NCBI GenBank assembly: GCA_016870865.1
Contig: VGAC01000007.1
Location: 52,241-116,240, forward strand
Source of the DNA: Actinomycetota bacterium
Lineage (GTDB): Bacteria; Actinomycetota; Acidimicrobiia; Acidimicrobiales; Ilumatobacteraceae
DNA: 64,000 nt
Direction: 5' to 3'
Positions within the stretch are counted from its first letter, which is position 1. Every line of letters starts with the position of its first letter. The translations under genes were made by a program, and so were the position numbers. The notes beneath the pieces were generated by a model that saw nothing but the letters and a program-made list of their open reading frames with translations, was not told where the DNA came from and did not search any database. Below, one piece after another: positions 1 to 10,117 of the stretch.

Positions 1-320
1 TGGACTGGAAACCCGATGTTTGTTGGCAGGTTCCCGTTCGCCTACAGGAGACGACCGACGAAGACGGACACATCGTCACTTTCGTGCGCGAGTGGAAGCG
101 CCGCGACTGGGGGGGAGGTGGCCATGAATTCCACTGGTGGTGTACGAACGACCCGGGCGCATTCATCGGCAAGGATCCGACCTACAAGTATCTGAAAGAC
201 GAACTGATCGAGCTTGTCGGTGCAAACATCTACGCGATGCTCGTGGCGGAACTCGAAAAGCGCAGGACGACCGTGGTCGCCCACCCCGTCACCCTCTCAA
301 AGAAGGCCCTCAGGAAGTAG
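1..320 (+). CDS. Conserved hypothetical protein, 3' end only
   Basis: The reading frame is open at the left edge of the window, with the first full codon at position 3, so the true start lies outside. About 105 C-terminal residues are visible. The piece is rich in aromatic and charged residues (WKRRDWGGGGHEFHWW, then a helical LKDELIELVGANIYAMLVAELEK stretch read in two parts) and ends KKALRK. No signal peptide, membrane segment or catalytic motif is visible. It converges on the typA gene with an 18-bp gap. I do not recognise the family and infer no function. Confidence 0.6.
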   Translation, partial: DWKPDVCWQVPVRLQETTDEDGHIVTFVREWKRRDWGGGGHEFHWWCTNDPGAFIGKDPTYKYLKDELIELVGANIYAMLVAELEKRRTTVVAHPVTLSKKALRK

Positions 321-338
321 AGATTCTGCGTCTCGTTT

Positions 339-2168
339 TCACTGCGCCTGCTTGAAGGCGCGCCTACGGTCTTCGAGGCCCAACAACCGTTTGCGAATCC
401 GTAGTGACGCAGGTGTCACCTCGACCAACTCGTCGTCGGCAATCCACTCGAGGGCACTTTCAAGGGTGTGAATGACGGGTGAAGCGAGTTTCACACCGTC
501 GTCGTGGCTGTGAGTTCGAATGTTCGTTTTTTCCTTGGCGCGAACGGCGTTGACGACCATTTCATCGCTCCGCGAGTTCTCGCCGACAACCATGCCTTCG
601 TAGACCTCTTCCCCCGGGGAGACGAAGAGTGTGCCCCGCAGTTGAAGATTGTCGAGTGCGTAGGCCGTTACCTTCCCCGCTCGATCGGAGACCATCGCTG
701 CACCCGAACGATGCGGAAGCCCACCGACCCACGGTGTCCAACCCACGAGGCGCATGTGGATGAGTGCCGTTCCGCGTGTCTCGGTGATGACCTGGGACCG
801 GAATCCAATGAGTCCGCGAGATGGCGCTTCGAATCCGACCAGGGTGCGCCCGACATCTCCCGGGCGGATGTCGGTGACACGACCTTTCCGTGGTGCGAGG
901 GCCTGTGTGACCACCCCGACGTGTTCATCGGGCACGTCCACGCTCCCCTCCTCCAGCGGCTCGTGTCGGTGACCGTCGATCTCTTTGGTGACCACCTCGG
1001 GCCGGCTGACCTGCAACTCGTAGCCTTCGCGGCGCATGTTCTCGATCAAAACCGCCAACTGCAGTTCCCCGCGACCCGATACCTCGATGACCTCGGGCGA
1101 GTCGGTGGCCGCTATGCGGATCGACACATTGCCCAGGATCTCGCGCTCGAGTCGGTCTCGAAGGTGGCGGCTGGTGAGGTATTTGCCCTCTCGGCCGGCC
1201 ATCGGAGAGGTGTTGACGCCGAAACTCACGCGGATCACCGGATCGTCCACGATGAGACGTGGAAGTGGTGATGGGGCGTCGAGACTCGTCAGGGTGTCGC
1301 CCACCTCGATTTCGGGTATGCCCGACACGACAAAAAGGTCACCGGCCTCCACGCTGTCCACATCGACCCTGCCGATTCCGCGGAAAACCTGAAGTGCGGT
1401 GATGCGCCGACGCAACATCGGGGCCGAATTGTCGTGCGTCGGGCGTTGACACACTGCGACCGAGTCGCCCTTGCGGAGCACTCCTGAGTACACACGTCCG
1501 ATACCGAGGCGACCGAGGTAGTCGGAGGCATCGAGGTTCGTCACAAGGGCTCTCAAGATGCCGTCGCTGTCGCACTTGGGTTCGGGCAGGGTGAGCATGC
1601 AATCCAGCAGTGGTTCGAGGCTGGCACCCGCGGCGGGTAGACCGACGCCAACCATGGCGCGGCCCTCGCGGGCGACCGTGCTCACGACGGGAAAAGAGAG
1701 TTGTTCATCATTGCGTGCGAGGTCGAGGAACAACTGTTCGACCTCGCCCAACACCTCCGCCGCGCGAGCGTCCTGGCGATCCACCTTGTTCAACACGACG
1801 ATTGCGGGCAGGTCGGCGTCCATGGCCTTGGAGAGCACGTACCTGGTCTGCGGAAGCGGACCTTCGGCGGCATCGACGAGGAGCACTATGCCGTCCACGA
1901 TGTGCAGGGCGCGTTCGACCTCACCACCGAAATCAGCGTGGCCGGGGGTATCAACCAGGTTGATACTCACACCCTTGTAGGTGATTTGAGCCGCCTTGGC
2001 GAGAATCGTTATGCCACGCTCACGCTCCTGGTCGTCGGAGTCCATGACCCTGTCGACGAGTTGCTGGTGGGCCGCAAACGTACCGGTGGATCGCAGGAGG
2101 GAGTCGACGAGTGTCGTTTTACCGTGGTCGACGTGCGCGACAAGAGCGATGTTGCGACGGGGGGTCAT
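339..2168 (-). CDS. typA: Translational GTPase TypA/BipA
   Basis: A 609-residue ribosome-associated GTPase of the EF-G-like family, at the usual TypA length of about 600-615. The G-domain motifs are all visible near the N-terminus: AHVDHGKTT (G1), DTPGHADF (G3) and NKVD (G4). The effector region reads RERGITI. TypA binds the ribosome and is linked to 50S assembly and growth at low temperature or under stress (family knowledge). It is followed on its strand by nothing, and converges with the partial gene at the window edge. The ATG at 2168 lies 33 bp after the small DUF3073-like gene, so the two may be co-transcribed. No TAnnnT hexamer sits next to this start. Confidence 0.95.
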   Translation of the reverse strand: MTPRRNIALVAHVDHGKTTLVDSLLRSTGTFAAHQQLVDRVMDSDDQERERGITILAKAAQITYKGVSINLVDTPGHADFGGEVERALHIVDGIVLLVDAAEGPLPQTRYVLSKAMDADLPAIVVLNKVDRQDARAAEVLGEVEQLFLDLARNDEQLSFPVVSTVAREGRAMVGVGLPAAGASLEPLLDCMLTLPEPKCDSDGILRALVTNLDASDYLGRLGIGRVYSGVLRKGDSVAVCQRPTHDNSAPMLRRRITALQVFRGIGRVDVDSVEAGDLFVVSGIPEIEVGDTLTSLDAPSPLPRLIVDDPVIRVSFGVNTSPMAGREGKYLTSRHLRDRLEREILGNVSIRIAATDSPEVIEVSGRGELQLAVLIENMRREGYELQVSRPEVVTKEIDGHRHEPLEEGSVDVPDEHVGVVTQALAPRKGRVTDIRPGDVGRTLVGFEAPSRGLIGFRSQVITETRGTALIHMRLVGWTPWVGGLPHRSGAAMVSDRAGKVTAYALDNLQLRGTLFVSPGEEVYEGMVVGENSRSDEMVVNAVRAKEKTNIRTHSHDDGVKLASPVIHTLESALEWIADDELVEVTPASLRIRKRLLGLEDRRRAFKQAQ

Positions 2169-2201
2169 ATTGCGGTACCGAGACTGGCCAAAGGCAGTAC
2201 G

Positions 2202-2396
2202 TCAGGACTCGTCCTCTGTTTTTTCCTCGTCGTCGTCGTCGAAGGTGACGCCGTACTTTTCAGCGATCGCGGCGTACTCGTCGTCCTGCGAGCGGGGGCG
2301 GGACTGTGTCCCGCCAAAACCGAGATCGGCGGCGCTGGGACCGGCTTGCTTCAACTTGCGCGCTTCTTCAAAGCGACGATGACGACCCTTTTTCAC
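2202..2396 (-). CDS. Small basic/acidic protein, DUF3073-like
   Basis: A 64-residue protein with a basic N-terminus (MKKGRHRRFEEARKLKQAG) and a strongly acidic tail (FDDDDEEKTEDES). This bipolar layout and the ARKLK motif resemble the actinobacterial DUF3073 family, whose role is unknown. The frame stays open upstream to 2486. I chose the GTG at 2396 because GGAG precedes it by seven bases and the family begins with this basic segment. It lies between rnd and typA on the same strand. The family assignment is by recognition only, since no alignment was possible. Confidence 0.6.
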   Translation of the reverse strand: MKKGRHRRFEEARKLKQAGPSAADLGFGGTQSRPRSQDDEYAAIAEKYGVTFDDDDEEKTEDES

Positions 2397-2497
2397 GTGA
2401 GGGCTCCGAATTCTCCGAAATGGGACAACTACGCGATTCCGACCCGCAAACGGGCACACCCCAAGCCTACCGTGCGAGCGGTGCAAAAAGTGGGTCT

Positions 2498-3646
2498 TTA
2501 GCCGCGTAGAAGGCGCAGACCGCCCGCGCCGTCGAAAGCGATGCCGGCAGAGCCGGCCACCAAATCCGCCAGGTCGCGACCCACGAGGTCGGCCCGCCAG
2601 CCCGTGCGCAATCGTGCCCCGGGACTTCCCCGCAGAAAGTCAATGATGTCGGCCCGTGTTCCCAGAATTGCGGCATCGATTCGCTCGCGAGCCGCAACTT
2701 CACTGATCCACGCCGAAATGAGTGTGGCGGCGGGGCGGAGATCACGGTCGAATTCTTCCGAGTCGGCTCTCGGATACAGGACATCTCGGTCCCGTCCCCG
2801 GTCCACGGCCTCGAGGATTTCCTGCGCGATCGCGCCTTTGGTGTAGCGACCATCGACACCGCGAGACTGTGCGAGCTCCTCGACTGTGTGCGGAGCGCGC
2901 TGGGCGATTCCGAGCAGCGCAAGATCGGCGAGAACGTGACGAACGGGCACGTTCTGGCGTTGGGCACGTTCCTCGCGCCATTGCGCAACGGACTGGGCAA
3001 CTCCACGCGCCCGTGACTTGAGGGTCTTGACGTCCTTGACCCTGAGCCATGCGTGGGCCGGGTCGACCAGCGAGGACGGACGTTCGAGCAGTTCGCGACA
3101 GGCATCGGCCACCCATGCAACACGCCCGCATTCCTGGAGTTGTTGCATGATCGAGCGGTGCAACGCAGGCAGGAAGCGCACATCGGCCGCGGCGTACGCT
3201 TTCTGGTCCGCAGAAAGTGGACGTCGTAACCAGTCGGTGAGACGGTCACCCTTGGGTAATGCGAACCCCATTTCTTTTTGGACCAGCGCAGACAGCGAGG
3301 GCGTGCTGTAGCCGAGGAAGCCGGCAGCGATCTGGGTGTCGAAAATGCCCGCCAGCCGCGTTCCGCACGTGAGCTGTAGGACGTCGAGGTCTTGTTGGGC
3401 TGCATGGAGGATGACCTGAGCTTCGTTGGCGAACAACGTGGCGATTACGTCGAGGTCGACGGCCGTCGGGTCAACGATGAAAATCTCGTCGGCGAGATTG
3501 ATTTGAATCAGGGCCAGCTGTGGGAAGTACGTGCGTTCGCGATGAAACTCGGTGTCGAGGCAGTAGGTCTCAGCCGACCGCAGGCGCAAAGCGAGTTCTT
3601 CGACCCCTTTGCGGGTCTCGATCCAGGTGCCCGCGTCGGAACTCAA
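2498..3646 (-). CDS. rnd: Ribonuclease D
   Basis: A 382-residue 3'-5' exoribonuclease of the DEDD superfamily that matures the 3' ends of tRNAs and other stable RNAs. The three exonuclease motifs are visible: Exo I CLDTEFHRERTY around residue 30, Exo II ILHAAQQDLDVL around residue 80, and Exo III YAAADVRFLPALH near residue 150. An HRDC-type helical region follows in the C-terminal half. Its ATG overlaps the stop of the rhodanese gene by 4 bp (ATGA), so the two are translated from one message. Length fits actinobacterial RNase D. Confidence 0.92.
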   Translation of the reverse strand: MSSDAGTWIETRKGVEELALRLRSAETYCLDTEFHRERTYFPQLALIQINLADEIFIVDPTAVDLDVIATLFANEAQVILHAAQQDLDVLQLTCGTRLAGIFDTQIAAGFLGYSTPSLSALVQKEMGFALPKGDRLTDWLRRPLSADQKAYAAADVRFLPALHRSIMQQLQECGRVAWVADACRELLERPSSLVDPAHAWLRVKDVKTLKSRARGVAQSVAQWREERAQRQNVPVRHVLADLALLGIAQRAPHTVEELAQSRGVDGRYTKGAIAQEILEAVDRGRDRDVLYPRADSEEFDRDLRPAATLISAWISEVAARERIDAAILGTRADIIDFLRGSPGARLRTGWRADLVGRDLADLVAGSAGIAFDGAGGLRLLRG

Positions 3647-3966
3647 TGCGGGGACTCGCCGATGACGACCTCAAACCCCGAGGCGATCCAGGCTCCGGTG
3701 CCTCCGGCAACGTTGACCACATGCTTACCGAGATCTTCGAGGAACTCGCATGCCCGCATACTGCGTGCACCCGCCTGACAGATCAGGTAGGTCGTGTGCC
3801 CGTCGCCGAAAACATCGACGTTCTCGGCCAGCACCGACAAGGGCACGGACTTTGCATCGGGAACGTGACCTGAGGCGTATTCATCCGGCTCACGCACGTC
3901 GACCACCGGGCAACCTTGCGCGAGAAGTTGCTTCAATTCGGCGACTGAAACCTCGGCTATCGACAT
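3643..3966 (-). CDS. Rhodanese-domain sulfurtransferase
   Basis: A single rhodanese domain of 107 residues. It carries the opening DVREPDEYASGHVPDA motif and the active-site loop CQAGARS, whose cysteine would hold a persulfide. Such single-domain proteins move sulfane sulfur or act as small sulfur carriers. The exact acceptor cannot be inferred. The gene overlaps rnd by 4 bp and follows the mobA-like gene by 11 bp. A TAGCCT hexamer at 3975-3980 ends 8 nt before the ATG, and a GGAGG lies inside that gap, so both leaderless and SD-led initiation are possible. Confidence 0.88.
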   Translation of the reverse strand: MSIAEVSVAELKQLLAQGCPVVDVREPDEYASGHVPDAKSVPLSVLAENVDVFGDGHTTYLICQAGARSMRACEFLEDLGKHVVNVAGGTGAWIASGFEVVIGESPH

Positions 3967-3974
3967 CGCCTCCG

Positions 3975-3980
3975 AGGCTA
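3975..3980 (-). promoter_or_regulatory. -10 hexamer TAGCCT formed by the mobA-like stop codon
   Basis: The TAG stop of the mobA-like gene starts this hexamer, which ends 8 nt before the rhodanese ATG at 3966. A GGAGG lies between. Confidence 0.45.
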
Positions 3981-4562
3981 GCGGTGTCGATGATCGGGCC
4001 GCAGATCGGGTGTGTTGACATCGAGGAGTTCGCTGCCCGGAACCTCCACAGGCTCTATGGGGCAGAGTTGCAGCAGAACCTGTACCGCGGACACCGAGTC
4101 GGCATTGGTAACGACCGCAGGTGCGAGAAGCGCGGGGATGGCCCCCAACACCCAGTGCAATCGATCCTCGGCTCCGGCCACCGCGACCGCAGCACGGCCA
4201 GCCCGCACAGAGGCCTCCATGCGATCACGCAGGCACCGAAGAGTCGCGGGCGTCACTCCGAGCATGTCAACGGCCATGAAGACGAGGTCCTCGTCCCTGT
4301 CGACTGCGAGTGCGGCAAGACGCGCAATCGAGTGTGCAGGCCCGGGCGTTGAGAACTTGTCGGCCACAACGAGGCAATGCGGAGGAACGACGGGTCTCCA
4401 ATCATGAGCCACGGAGACCGCGACCGAGTCCGCTGGTCGTCGTGCCTGCTCGATGATGGACAGACAATGCCCAACGAAGGTGGTCTCACCGAAAGAAGCA
4501 CTCGCCTTCGGCTGGCCGTAACGAGTCCCCCTCCCCCCGGCGAGCACCGCCCAGATCGTCAC
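3978..4562 (-). CDS. MobA-like molybdenum cofactor nucleotidyltransferase
   Basis: A 194-residue protein of the MobA/NTP_transf_3 fold. The N-terminal nucleotide-binding signature AVLAGGRGTRYGQPKAS is the classic LAGGxSxRxGxxK loop. The family transfers GMP (MobA) or CMP (MocA) to molybdopterin. Hydroxylases of the xanthine dehydrogenase family normally use the CMP form, so the nucleotide cannot be decided here. This is relevant because two molybdenum hydroxylases are encoded at 41-49 kb. The ATG overlaps the stop of the DUF3151 gene by 4 bp. The stop TAG doubles as the start of the rhodanese -10 hexamer. Confidence 0.8.
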   Translation of the reverse strand: MTIWAVLAGGRGTRYGQPKASASFGETTFVGHCLSIIEQARRPADSVAVSVAHDWRPVVPPHCLVVADKFSTPGPAHSIARLAALAVDRDEDLVFMAVDMLGVTPATLRCLRDRMEASVRAGRAAVAVAGAEDRLHWVLGAIPALLAPAVVTNADSVSAVQVLLQLCPIEPVEVPGSELLDVNTPDLRPDHRHR

Positions 4563-5011
4563 CTGAAGGTCTCACCGAAGCGTGCGGCCTCCTCGACGGG
4601 AACCCCGGAGGGGTCCAATTGCAGCAGGAACAAACGGCAGCGCTCTTGCTCATCGACCTCCCCGAGCAGACCGGCGGCAAATTGCACGCCCAGGAGACAA
4701 CGAAGAAAGCCGAGATTTCCGGGATGCGTCCAACGGACGAACCCTGATCCTCGCCAGCCATTGGCACGCAGCGAGTCGAGCCCACGGTGGTAGCCGACGC
4801 GAAAAGCCGCATAACGGGCAACCTCATCGTTGGTCGAGATCCCACACGCCCACCACACGAGTGAACTTCGGGGAGCCAAGCCGACAGCCAACCGCCGTGC
4901 CCCATCGTCGCCGGAGGCGATTCTCGATGCCAAGTGCATCACCTCGGGCGACTCATCGGGAAGTTTCGTTTCGGGTGGGCCTGAACCCGATAGTGAGATG
5001 TTCGACGACAC
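4559..5011 (-). CDS. DUF3151 family protein
   Basis: A 150-residue soluble protein. The signature stretch RVGYHRGLDSLRANGWRGSG, followed by WTHPGNLGFLRCLLG and a DEQERCRLFLLQLDP segment, matches what I know of the actinobacterial DUF3151 family. Its function is not established. The start is a GTG at 5011, preceded by TAGTGT at 5018-5023 with a 6-nt gap, which fits a leaderless message. It heads a same-strand run of DUF3151, mobA-like, rhodanese and rnd, and faces the small membrane protein gene at 5091 across an 80-bp divergent spacer. Confidence 0.85.
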   Translation of the reverse strand: MSSNISLSGSGPPETKLPDESPEVMHLASRIASGDDGARRLAVGLAPRSSLVWWACGISTNDEVARYAAFRVGYHRGLDSLRANGWRGSGFVRWTHPGNLGFLRCLLGVQFAAGLLGEVDEQERCRLFLLQLDPSGVPVEEAARFGETFR

Positions 5012-5017
5012 AACGAG

Positions 5018-5023
5018 ACACTA
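5018..5023 (-). promoter_or_regulatory. -10 hexamer TAGTGT before the DUF3151 gene
   Basis: Read on the minus strand, TAGTGT ends 6 nt before the GTG at 5011. The geometry implies transcription starting at or next to the start codon. Confidence 0.5.
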
Positions 5024-5078
5024 GCCCCCGACCCACGGATGGAACATCGGTATCCGCGACCAGAAAGACACCGACCAA

Positions 5079-5084
5079 TAACGT
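5079..5084 (+). promoter_or_regulatory. -10 hexamer TAACGT before the 5091 gene
   Basis: TAACGT is followed by six bases (GGGCCC) and then the GTG start at 5091. No convincing -35 hexamer is visible. Confidence 0.5.
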
Positions 5085-5090
5085 GGGCCC

Positions 5091-5411
5091 GTGCCGAACC
5101 AGACGCTGATCCAGGCCCTCGACTTGAACCAGGCCAAGAATGGGTCAATTGTCGCGATCGTCGTCTGTGTGGCGGCGATCCTGTTGGTACTCAAGTTCAT
5201 CTCGTCACTGTTCGTGCGACTGGTACTGTCGATCCTCTTCGCAGCGCTCGGAGTGGTCGTCTATTCGCAGCGGGCTTCCTTGATCGACTGCGTCGAGAAA
5301 GTGACGTCCTCGGTGTCGGGCGCATCTGGTGGGTCTTCGGGATCGGTCGCGTGCACGTTCTTCGGGCGCGACGTGTCGTTTTCACTCGACAAACCCGCAG
5401 TGGGTGGCTGA
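5091..5411 (+). CDS. Small membrane protein of unknown function
   Basis: A 106-residue protein with a short polar N-terminus and one long or two closely spaced hydrophobic segments (IVAIVVCVAAILLVLKFISS and FVRLVLSILFAALGVVVY, about residues 20-60). A serine/glycine-rich stretch and a short C-terminal domain with a pair of cysteines (C67 and C88 by my count) follow. Those cysteines could form a disulfide outside the membrane, which is speculation. The GTG start fits the upstream TAACGT hexamer. I do not recognise the family. It precedes the histidine phosphatase gene by 51 bp. Confidence 0.65.
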   Translation: MPNQTLIQALDLNQAKNGSIVAIVVCVAAILLVLKFISSLFVRLVLSILFAALGVVVYSQRASLIDCVEKVTSSVSGASGGSSGSVACTFFGRDVSFSLDKPAVGG

Positions 5412-5447
5412 CTCCACCACCGTTGGGGTGGGTTGGGCACCTTGGCT

Positions 5448-5453
5448 TAGAGT
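5448..5453 (+). promoter_or_regulatory. Possible -10 hexamer TAGAGT before the histidine phosphatase gene
   Basis: TAGAGT ends 9 nt before the ATG at 5463, slightly farther than in the other cases. A TTGGGG lies 19 bp upstream of it as a weak -35 candidate. Confidence 0.35.
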
Positions 5454-5462
5454 TAATTTGCG

Positions 5463-6089
5463 ATGGAACTCCTGATCATTCGTCATGCTCTACCCGTGCG
5501 CCGCGAACTCGACGCGGGAGTGGCCGATCCCCCACTGTCCGAGAGCGGTCTCGCCCAGGCCGAGCGACTCGCCGAGTATCTCGCGAGTGAAAAAATCGAG
5601 GCCGTCTATGCCAGCCCACTTCGTCGGGCCCAGCAGACGGCCGTTCCATTGGCCCGCAGCCAGGGTGTCGACATCGTGACTGTCGACGACATCGCCGAAT
5701 GGGATCGCAACTCCAACGAGTACGTCCCCGTCGAGGAACTCAAAGCCGCCAACGACCCTCGATGGCAGGCGATGCTGCGCGGCGAGTGGAATGTTCACGA
5801 GGAGAGTTCCGAAGACTTCAACAAGCGGTGTGTTCTGGCAATCGAGAAGATCGTCGCCGACCACTCGGGAGACACGGTGGCAGTCGTGTGCCACGGCGGG
5901 GTGATCAACGCCTATCTCGTCCATGTTCTCGGGTTGACGGCAAATGTTCAAGGCTTCTTTTATCCCAACTACACCTCGATCCACCGTGTTGCGGCGGCGC
6001 GCAGCGGTGAGCGCTCGATAGTCACGATCAACGAGACCTCCCACCTGCGCAATTCGGGCCTACCGATGGGAATTTTCCAGAAATCGTGA
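5463..6089 (+). CDS. Histidine phosphatase family protein (phosphoglycerate mutase-like)
   Basis: A 208-residue member of the histidine phosphatase superfamily. The phosphate-accepting motif is at the very N-terminus as LLIIRHALPVR, an RHG variant with alanine in the third position. The second arginine lies in ASPLRRAQQTA, and the second histidine lies in VAVVCHGGVINAYL near residue 140. The substrate cannot be told from the sequence, and the family includes sugar-phosphate phosphatases as well as mutases. It overlaps the M18 aminopeptidase gene by 4 bp, so the two are translated together. Confidence 0.85.
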   Translation: MELLIIRHALPVRRELDAGVADPPLSESGLAQAERLAEYLASEKIEAVYASPLRRAQQTAVPLARSQGVDIVTVDDIAEWDRNSNEYVPVEELKAANDPRWQAMLRGEWNVHEESSEDFNKRCVLAIEKIVADHSGDTVAVVCHGGVINAYLVHVLGLTANVQGFFYPNYTSIHRVAAARSGERSIVTINETSHLRNSGLPMGIFQKS

Positions 6090-7330
6090 TGGTGGGCATA
6101 GCCGATCTTCTCTCGTATCTGGACGAGTCGCCCTCCCCTTTCCATGCTGTTGGTGCAGCGACAAGGCGATTGGGCGCGGCCGGCTTCGCCGTGAGATCGG
6201 ATGCGGCCGTCGACAGCGCGTTTTTTGCCGAGGCCCGGGGTTGCGTCACCCACCAAGGCGCAGCCGTCGCATGGTCCTGGCCACAAGATCCGGTGATCTT
6301 CCGGGGTGCGTTGTTTGTCGGAGCGCACACCGATTCACCCTGTCTGAGACTCAAACCACGGCCCAACGCGTGCGCGGCGGGTATGTCGTTGCTCGAGGTG
6401 GAGATCTACGGCGGAGTGCTCCTCAACTCATGGCTGGACCGTGATCTGGGTCTGGCGGGCGTCGTCCACTCGGGCGACGGCTCGTCCCGCTTGGTCGAGG
6501 TGCGACGACCGGTCGCGCGCGTGCCGCAGTTGGCGATCCATCTCGACCGCGAGGTAAACGAAAAAGGCCTAGTTCTCCACCGCCAGCATCACATGCGCCC
6601 GATCTGGGGGGCCGAGGGCGGTGACGTGCTCGCTCTCCTGGGCATCGGCACAGATGAGACATTCGACGTAGCGCTTTTCGACACGACGCCGGCTGCGCTG
6701 GTCGGAGCGAACAGCGAATTCATCGCCTCGGGGCGAATCGACAACCTCGTGTCTTGCTGGGCTGCCGTGGATGCGATCCGTACGGCTGCAGCGGATCGCC
6801 CGATGATCGTGTGTCTCTTCGATCACGAAGAGGTCGGATCGGAGAGCACGACCGGGGCGGCCGGACCCCTGCTCGAAAACATCGTCGGCGAATTACTGCG
6901 CGTGCGCGGCCTTGCCGAGGCGCGTTTTGATTTCCTGCGGCAATCCCTGTGCGTCTCGGCCGACAACGCCCACGGCCTGCACCCGAACTACCCCGACCGA
7001 CACGATTCGAACCATGCCCCGCTCGTCAACCACGGCCCCGCATTGAAGCGCAACGCGAACCAGCGGTATGCGACATCTGCTCGGGGTGCCGCAATCATGC
7101 GGCGTGTTGCAACCGAAGCCGGCGTGCAACTACAGAATTTCGTTTCGAACAATGCGATGCCATGTGGCAGCACCATCGGCCCTATCACCGCAACAAGACT
7201 CGGGGTTGAGACGATCGACATCGGCATACCCCAACTCGCCATGCACTCGGCGCGCGAGACCTGTGGCTCACGCGACCCGCTCGCGCTGCGCGACCTGGTG
7301 GTTGCCGCCGCGCAGACCTCTGCCTACTGA
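6086..7330 (+). CDS. apeB: M18 family aminopeptidase
   Basis: A 414-residue zinc aminopeptidase of the M18 family, cleaving N-terminal acidic or hydrophobic residues from peptides in the cytoplasm. The first metal-binding motif GAHTDSPCLRLKP is near residue 78, the catalytic glutamate pair lies in FDHEEVGSES, and a SADNAHGLHPNY stretch and a late His-containing MPCGSTIGPITA follow, all typical of M18. The start is GTG at 6086 overlapping the upstream stop, and an ATG three bases later is equally possible. Its 3' end overlaps plsC convergently by 7 bp. Confidence 0.9.
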   Translation: MMVGIADLLSYLDESPSPFHAVGAATRRLGAAGFAVRSDAAVDSAFFAEARGCVTHQGAAVAWSWPQDPVIFRGALFVGAHTDSPCLRLKPRPNACAAGMSLLEVEIYGGVLLNSWLDRDLGLAGVVHSGDGSSRLVEVRRPVARVPQLAIHLDREVNEKGLVLHRQHHMRPIWGAEGGDVLALLGIGTDETFDVALFDTTPAALVGANSEFIASGRIDNLVSCWAAVDAIRTAAADRPMIVCLFDHEEVGSESTTGAAGPLLENIVGELLRVRGLAEARFDFLRQSLCVSADNAHGLHPNYPDRHDSNHAPLVNHGPALKRNANQRYATSARGAAIMRRVATEAGVQLQNFVSNNAMPCGSTIGPITATRLGVETIDIGIPQLAMHSARETCGSRDPLALRDLVVAAAQTSAY

Positions 7331-8007
7331 GTGCGGGCCCCCGCGCGTACCTGCGCTTCGTCGAACAGCCGCTGCAGGACGGCGTGGAGATTGGCTGAGA
7401 AATCCCTCACGACACTCCGCGAAGCACGACCCTCCCCCGACGGCGGCATCATCGGTTCGCCGACGAGAATCACACATTTACTGGGCCGCAGATACCTCTT
7501 GCCTTTGGGCATCGCGCGCTCGGAACCACCGATCCCGACGGGGATCACAGGCACACCGGCCTTCATGGCGATGTACGTGACGCCATCGAAGAGTGGCTGC
7601 ACGGTTTCGCCCGATTTGCGTTCGCCTTCCGGGAAAAGCACAAGAGGCTCACCGGCCTCGAGTACCTCGATGCAGCGCCTCAGGGCCTCGCGATCGGCGG
7701 TTCCACGCGAAACCGGAAACCCACCGAGGGCGGAAAGAACCCAACCGACCGGTCTTTTCCTCCACAGGGAATCCTTGCCCATGTACCGCATTCGCCGGCG
7801 GGTCACCGCGCAAACGAGAGGAGTGTCGATGTTCGATCGGTGCACCGGTGCAAGGATGAACGGACCCGAACGAGGTACGAATCCGCGTCCGATCACCGAG
7901 GTGCGCCAGAACGTACGGCTAAAGAAAGTGAGCAGATTCCGCACGATTCGATAGAAGGCGCGCGAACCGAGACCTCCCCCTGCGAGGAAACTCTCAACGT
8001 CAGCCAT
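7324..8007 (-). CDS. plsC: 1-acylglycerol-3-phosphate O-acyltransferase (PlsC family)
   Basis: A 227-residue acyltransferase of phospholipid synthesis, transferring an acyl chain to lysophosphatidate at the membrane. The catalytic HRSNID motif (HxxxxD) is near residue 57, and the substrate-binding motif FPEGERKSG is near residue 123. The N-terminus has a short hydrophobic segment but no clear cleaved signal. The start overlaps the 3' end of cmk by 8 bp, a pairing (cmk-plsC) also seen in other bacteria. It is the last gene of the guaB1-cmk-plsC set. Confidence 0.88.
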   Translation of the reverse strand: MADVESFLAGGGLGSRAFYRIVRNLLTFFSRTFWRTSVIGRGFVPRSGPFILAPVHRSNIDTPLVCAVTRRRMRYMGKDSLWRKRPVGWVLSALGGFPVSRGTADREALRRCIEVLEAGEPLVLFPEGERKSGETVQPLFDGVTYIAMKAGVPVIPVGIGGSERAMPKGKRYLRPSKCVILVGEPMMPPSGEGRASRSVVRDFSANLHAVLQRLFDEAQVRAGARTQ

Positions 8008-8650
8008 TCGTCGCCTCGCGTTCGACCACCAAAGCGTGCAGTTTTGCCACGACCTCGTCGATGGACAGGTCGGACGTGTCGACGGTGATCGATCCGTCGG
8101 CGGTCATCAATGGACTGTCGGCCCGCGACGAGTCGAGGCGGTCACGTTCACTTATCGAACGGGCAATCGCCTCGACGTCCCCGCCGTATTCGGCGACCCG
8201 ACGTCGCGCCCGCACCTGTGCTGATGCGGTGAGAAAAACTTTCAACGTCGCATCGGGAAAGACGACCGTTCCTATGTCGCGGCCCTCGACCACGCCACCG
8301 CCATGTTTGCTCACCCAGGCGCGCTGCTGTTCGCGAAGAACCATGCGTACTCCACTGATCGCGGCAACCCGGCTGACCGCCTGGTTGATCCGATCAGAGC
8401 GGATCTCGTGGGTCACGTCCACCCCGTCCACGGTCACGGTGTCGTACCCGACGTGGATGTGTGCCGTCGTGGCCAGATGCGTGACCGCCTCGGCATCACC
8501 CGGCTCGACGCCGTCGCGCAGGGCTGCATGGGTGACGGCGCGGTACATCGCGCCGGTGTCGAGATACGGAATTTCGAGTCGGCGCGCCAGGGCGCGCGCA
8601 ATGGTGGATTTACCCGCTCCCGCGGGCCCGTCGATCGCCACGACACGCAT
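8000..8650 (-). CDS. cmk: Cytidylate kinase
   Basis: A 216-residue CMP/dCMP kinase that makes CDP and dCDP for nucleic acid and lipid synthesis. The P-loop GPAGAGKST lies at residues 8-16, followed by LDTGAMYRAVTHAAL, the typical Cmk substrate region, and later GRDIGTVVFPDA. The frame is open much farther upstream (to 9520), but that region is antisense-free coding space of guaB1 in another frame. The ATG at 8650 starts exactly at the conserved MRVVAIDGP. It lies 8 bp downstream of guaB1. Confidence 0.95.
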   Translation of the reverse strand: MRVVAIDGPAGAGKSTIARALARRLEIPYLDTGAMYRAVTHAALRDGVEPGDAEAVTHLATTAHIHVGYDTVTVDGVDVTHEIRSDRINQAVSRVAAISGVRMVLREQQRAWVSKHGGGVVEGRDIGTVVFPDATLKVFLTASAQVRARRRVAEYGGDVEAIARSISERDRLDSSRADSPLMTADGSITVDTSDLSIDEVVAKLHALVVEREATNG

Positions 8651-8658
8651 CGAGGCGA

Positions 8659-10110
<1,452 letters not shown>

Positions 10111-10117
10111 GGCGACC

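Noticed and set aside
5412..5445. Hairpin-like CCACC/GGTGG after the small membrane protein gene
   Set aside because: The stem is short and imperfect and lacks a T-run, so I do not call a terminator.
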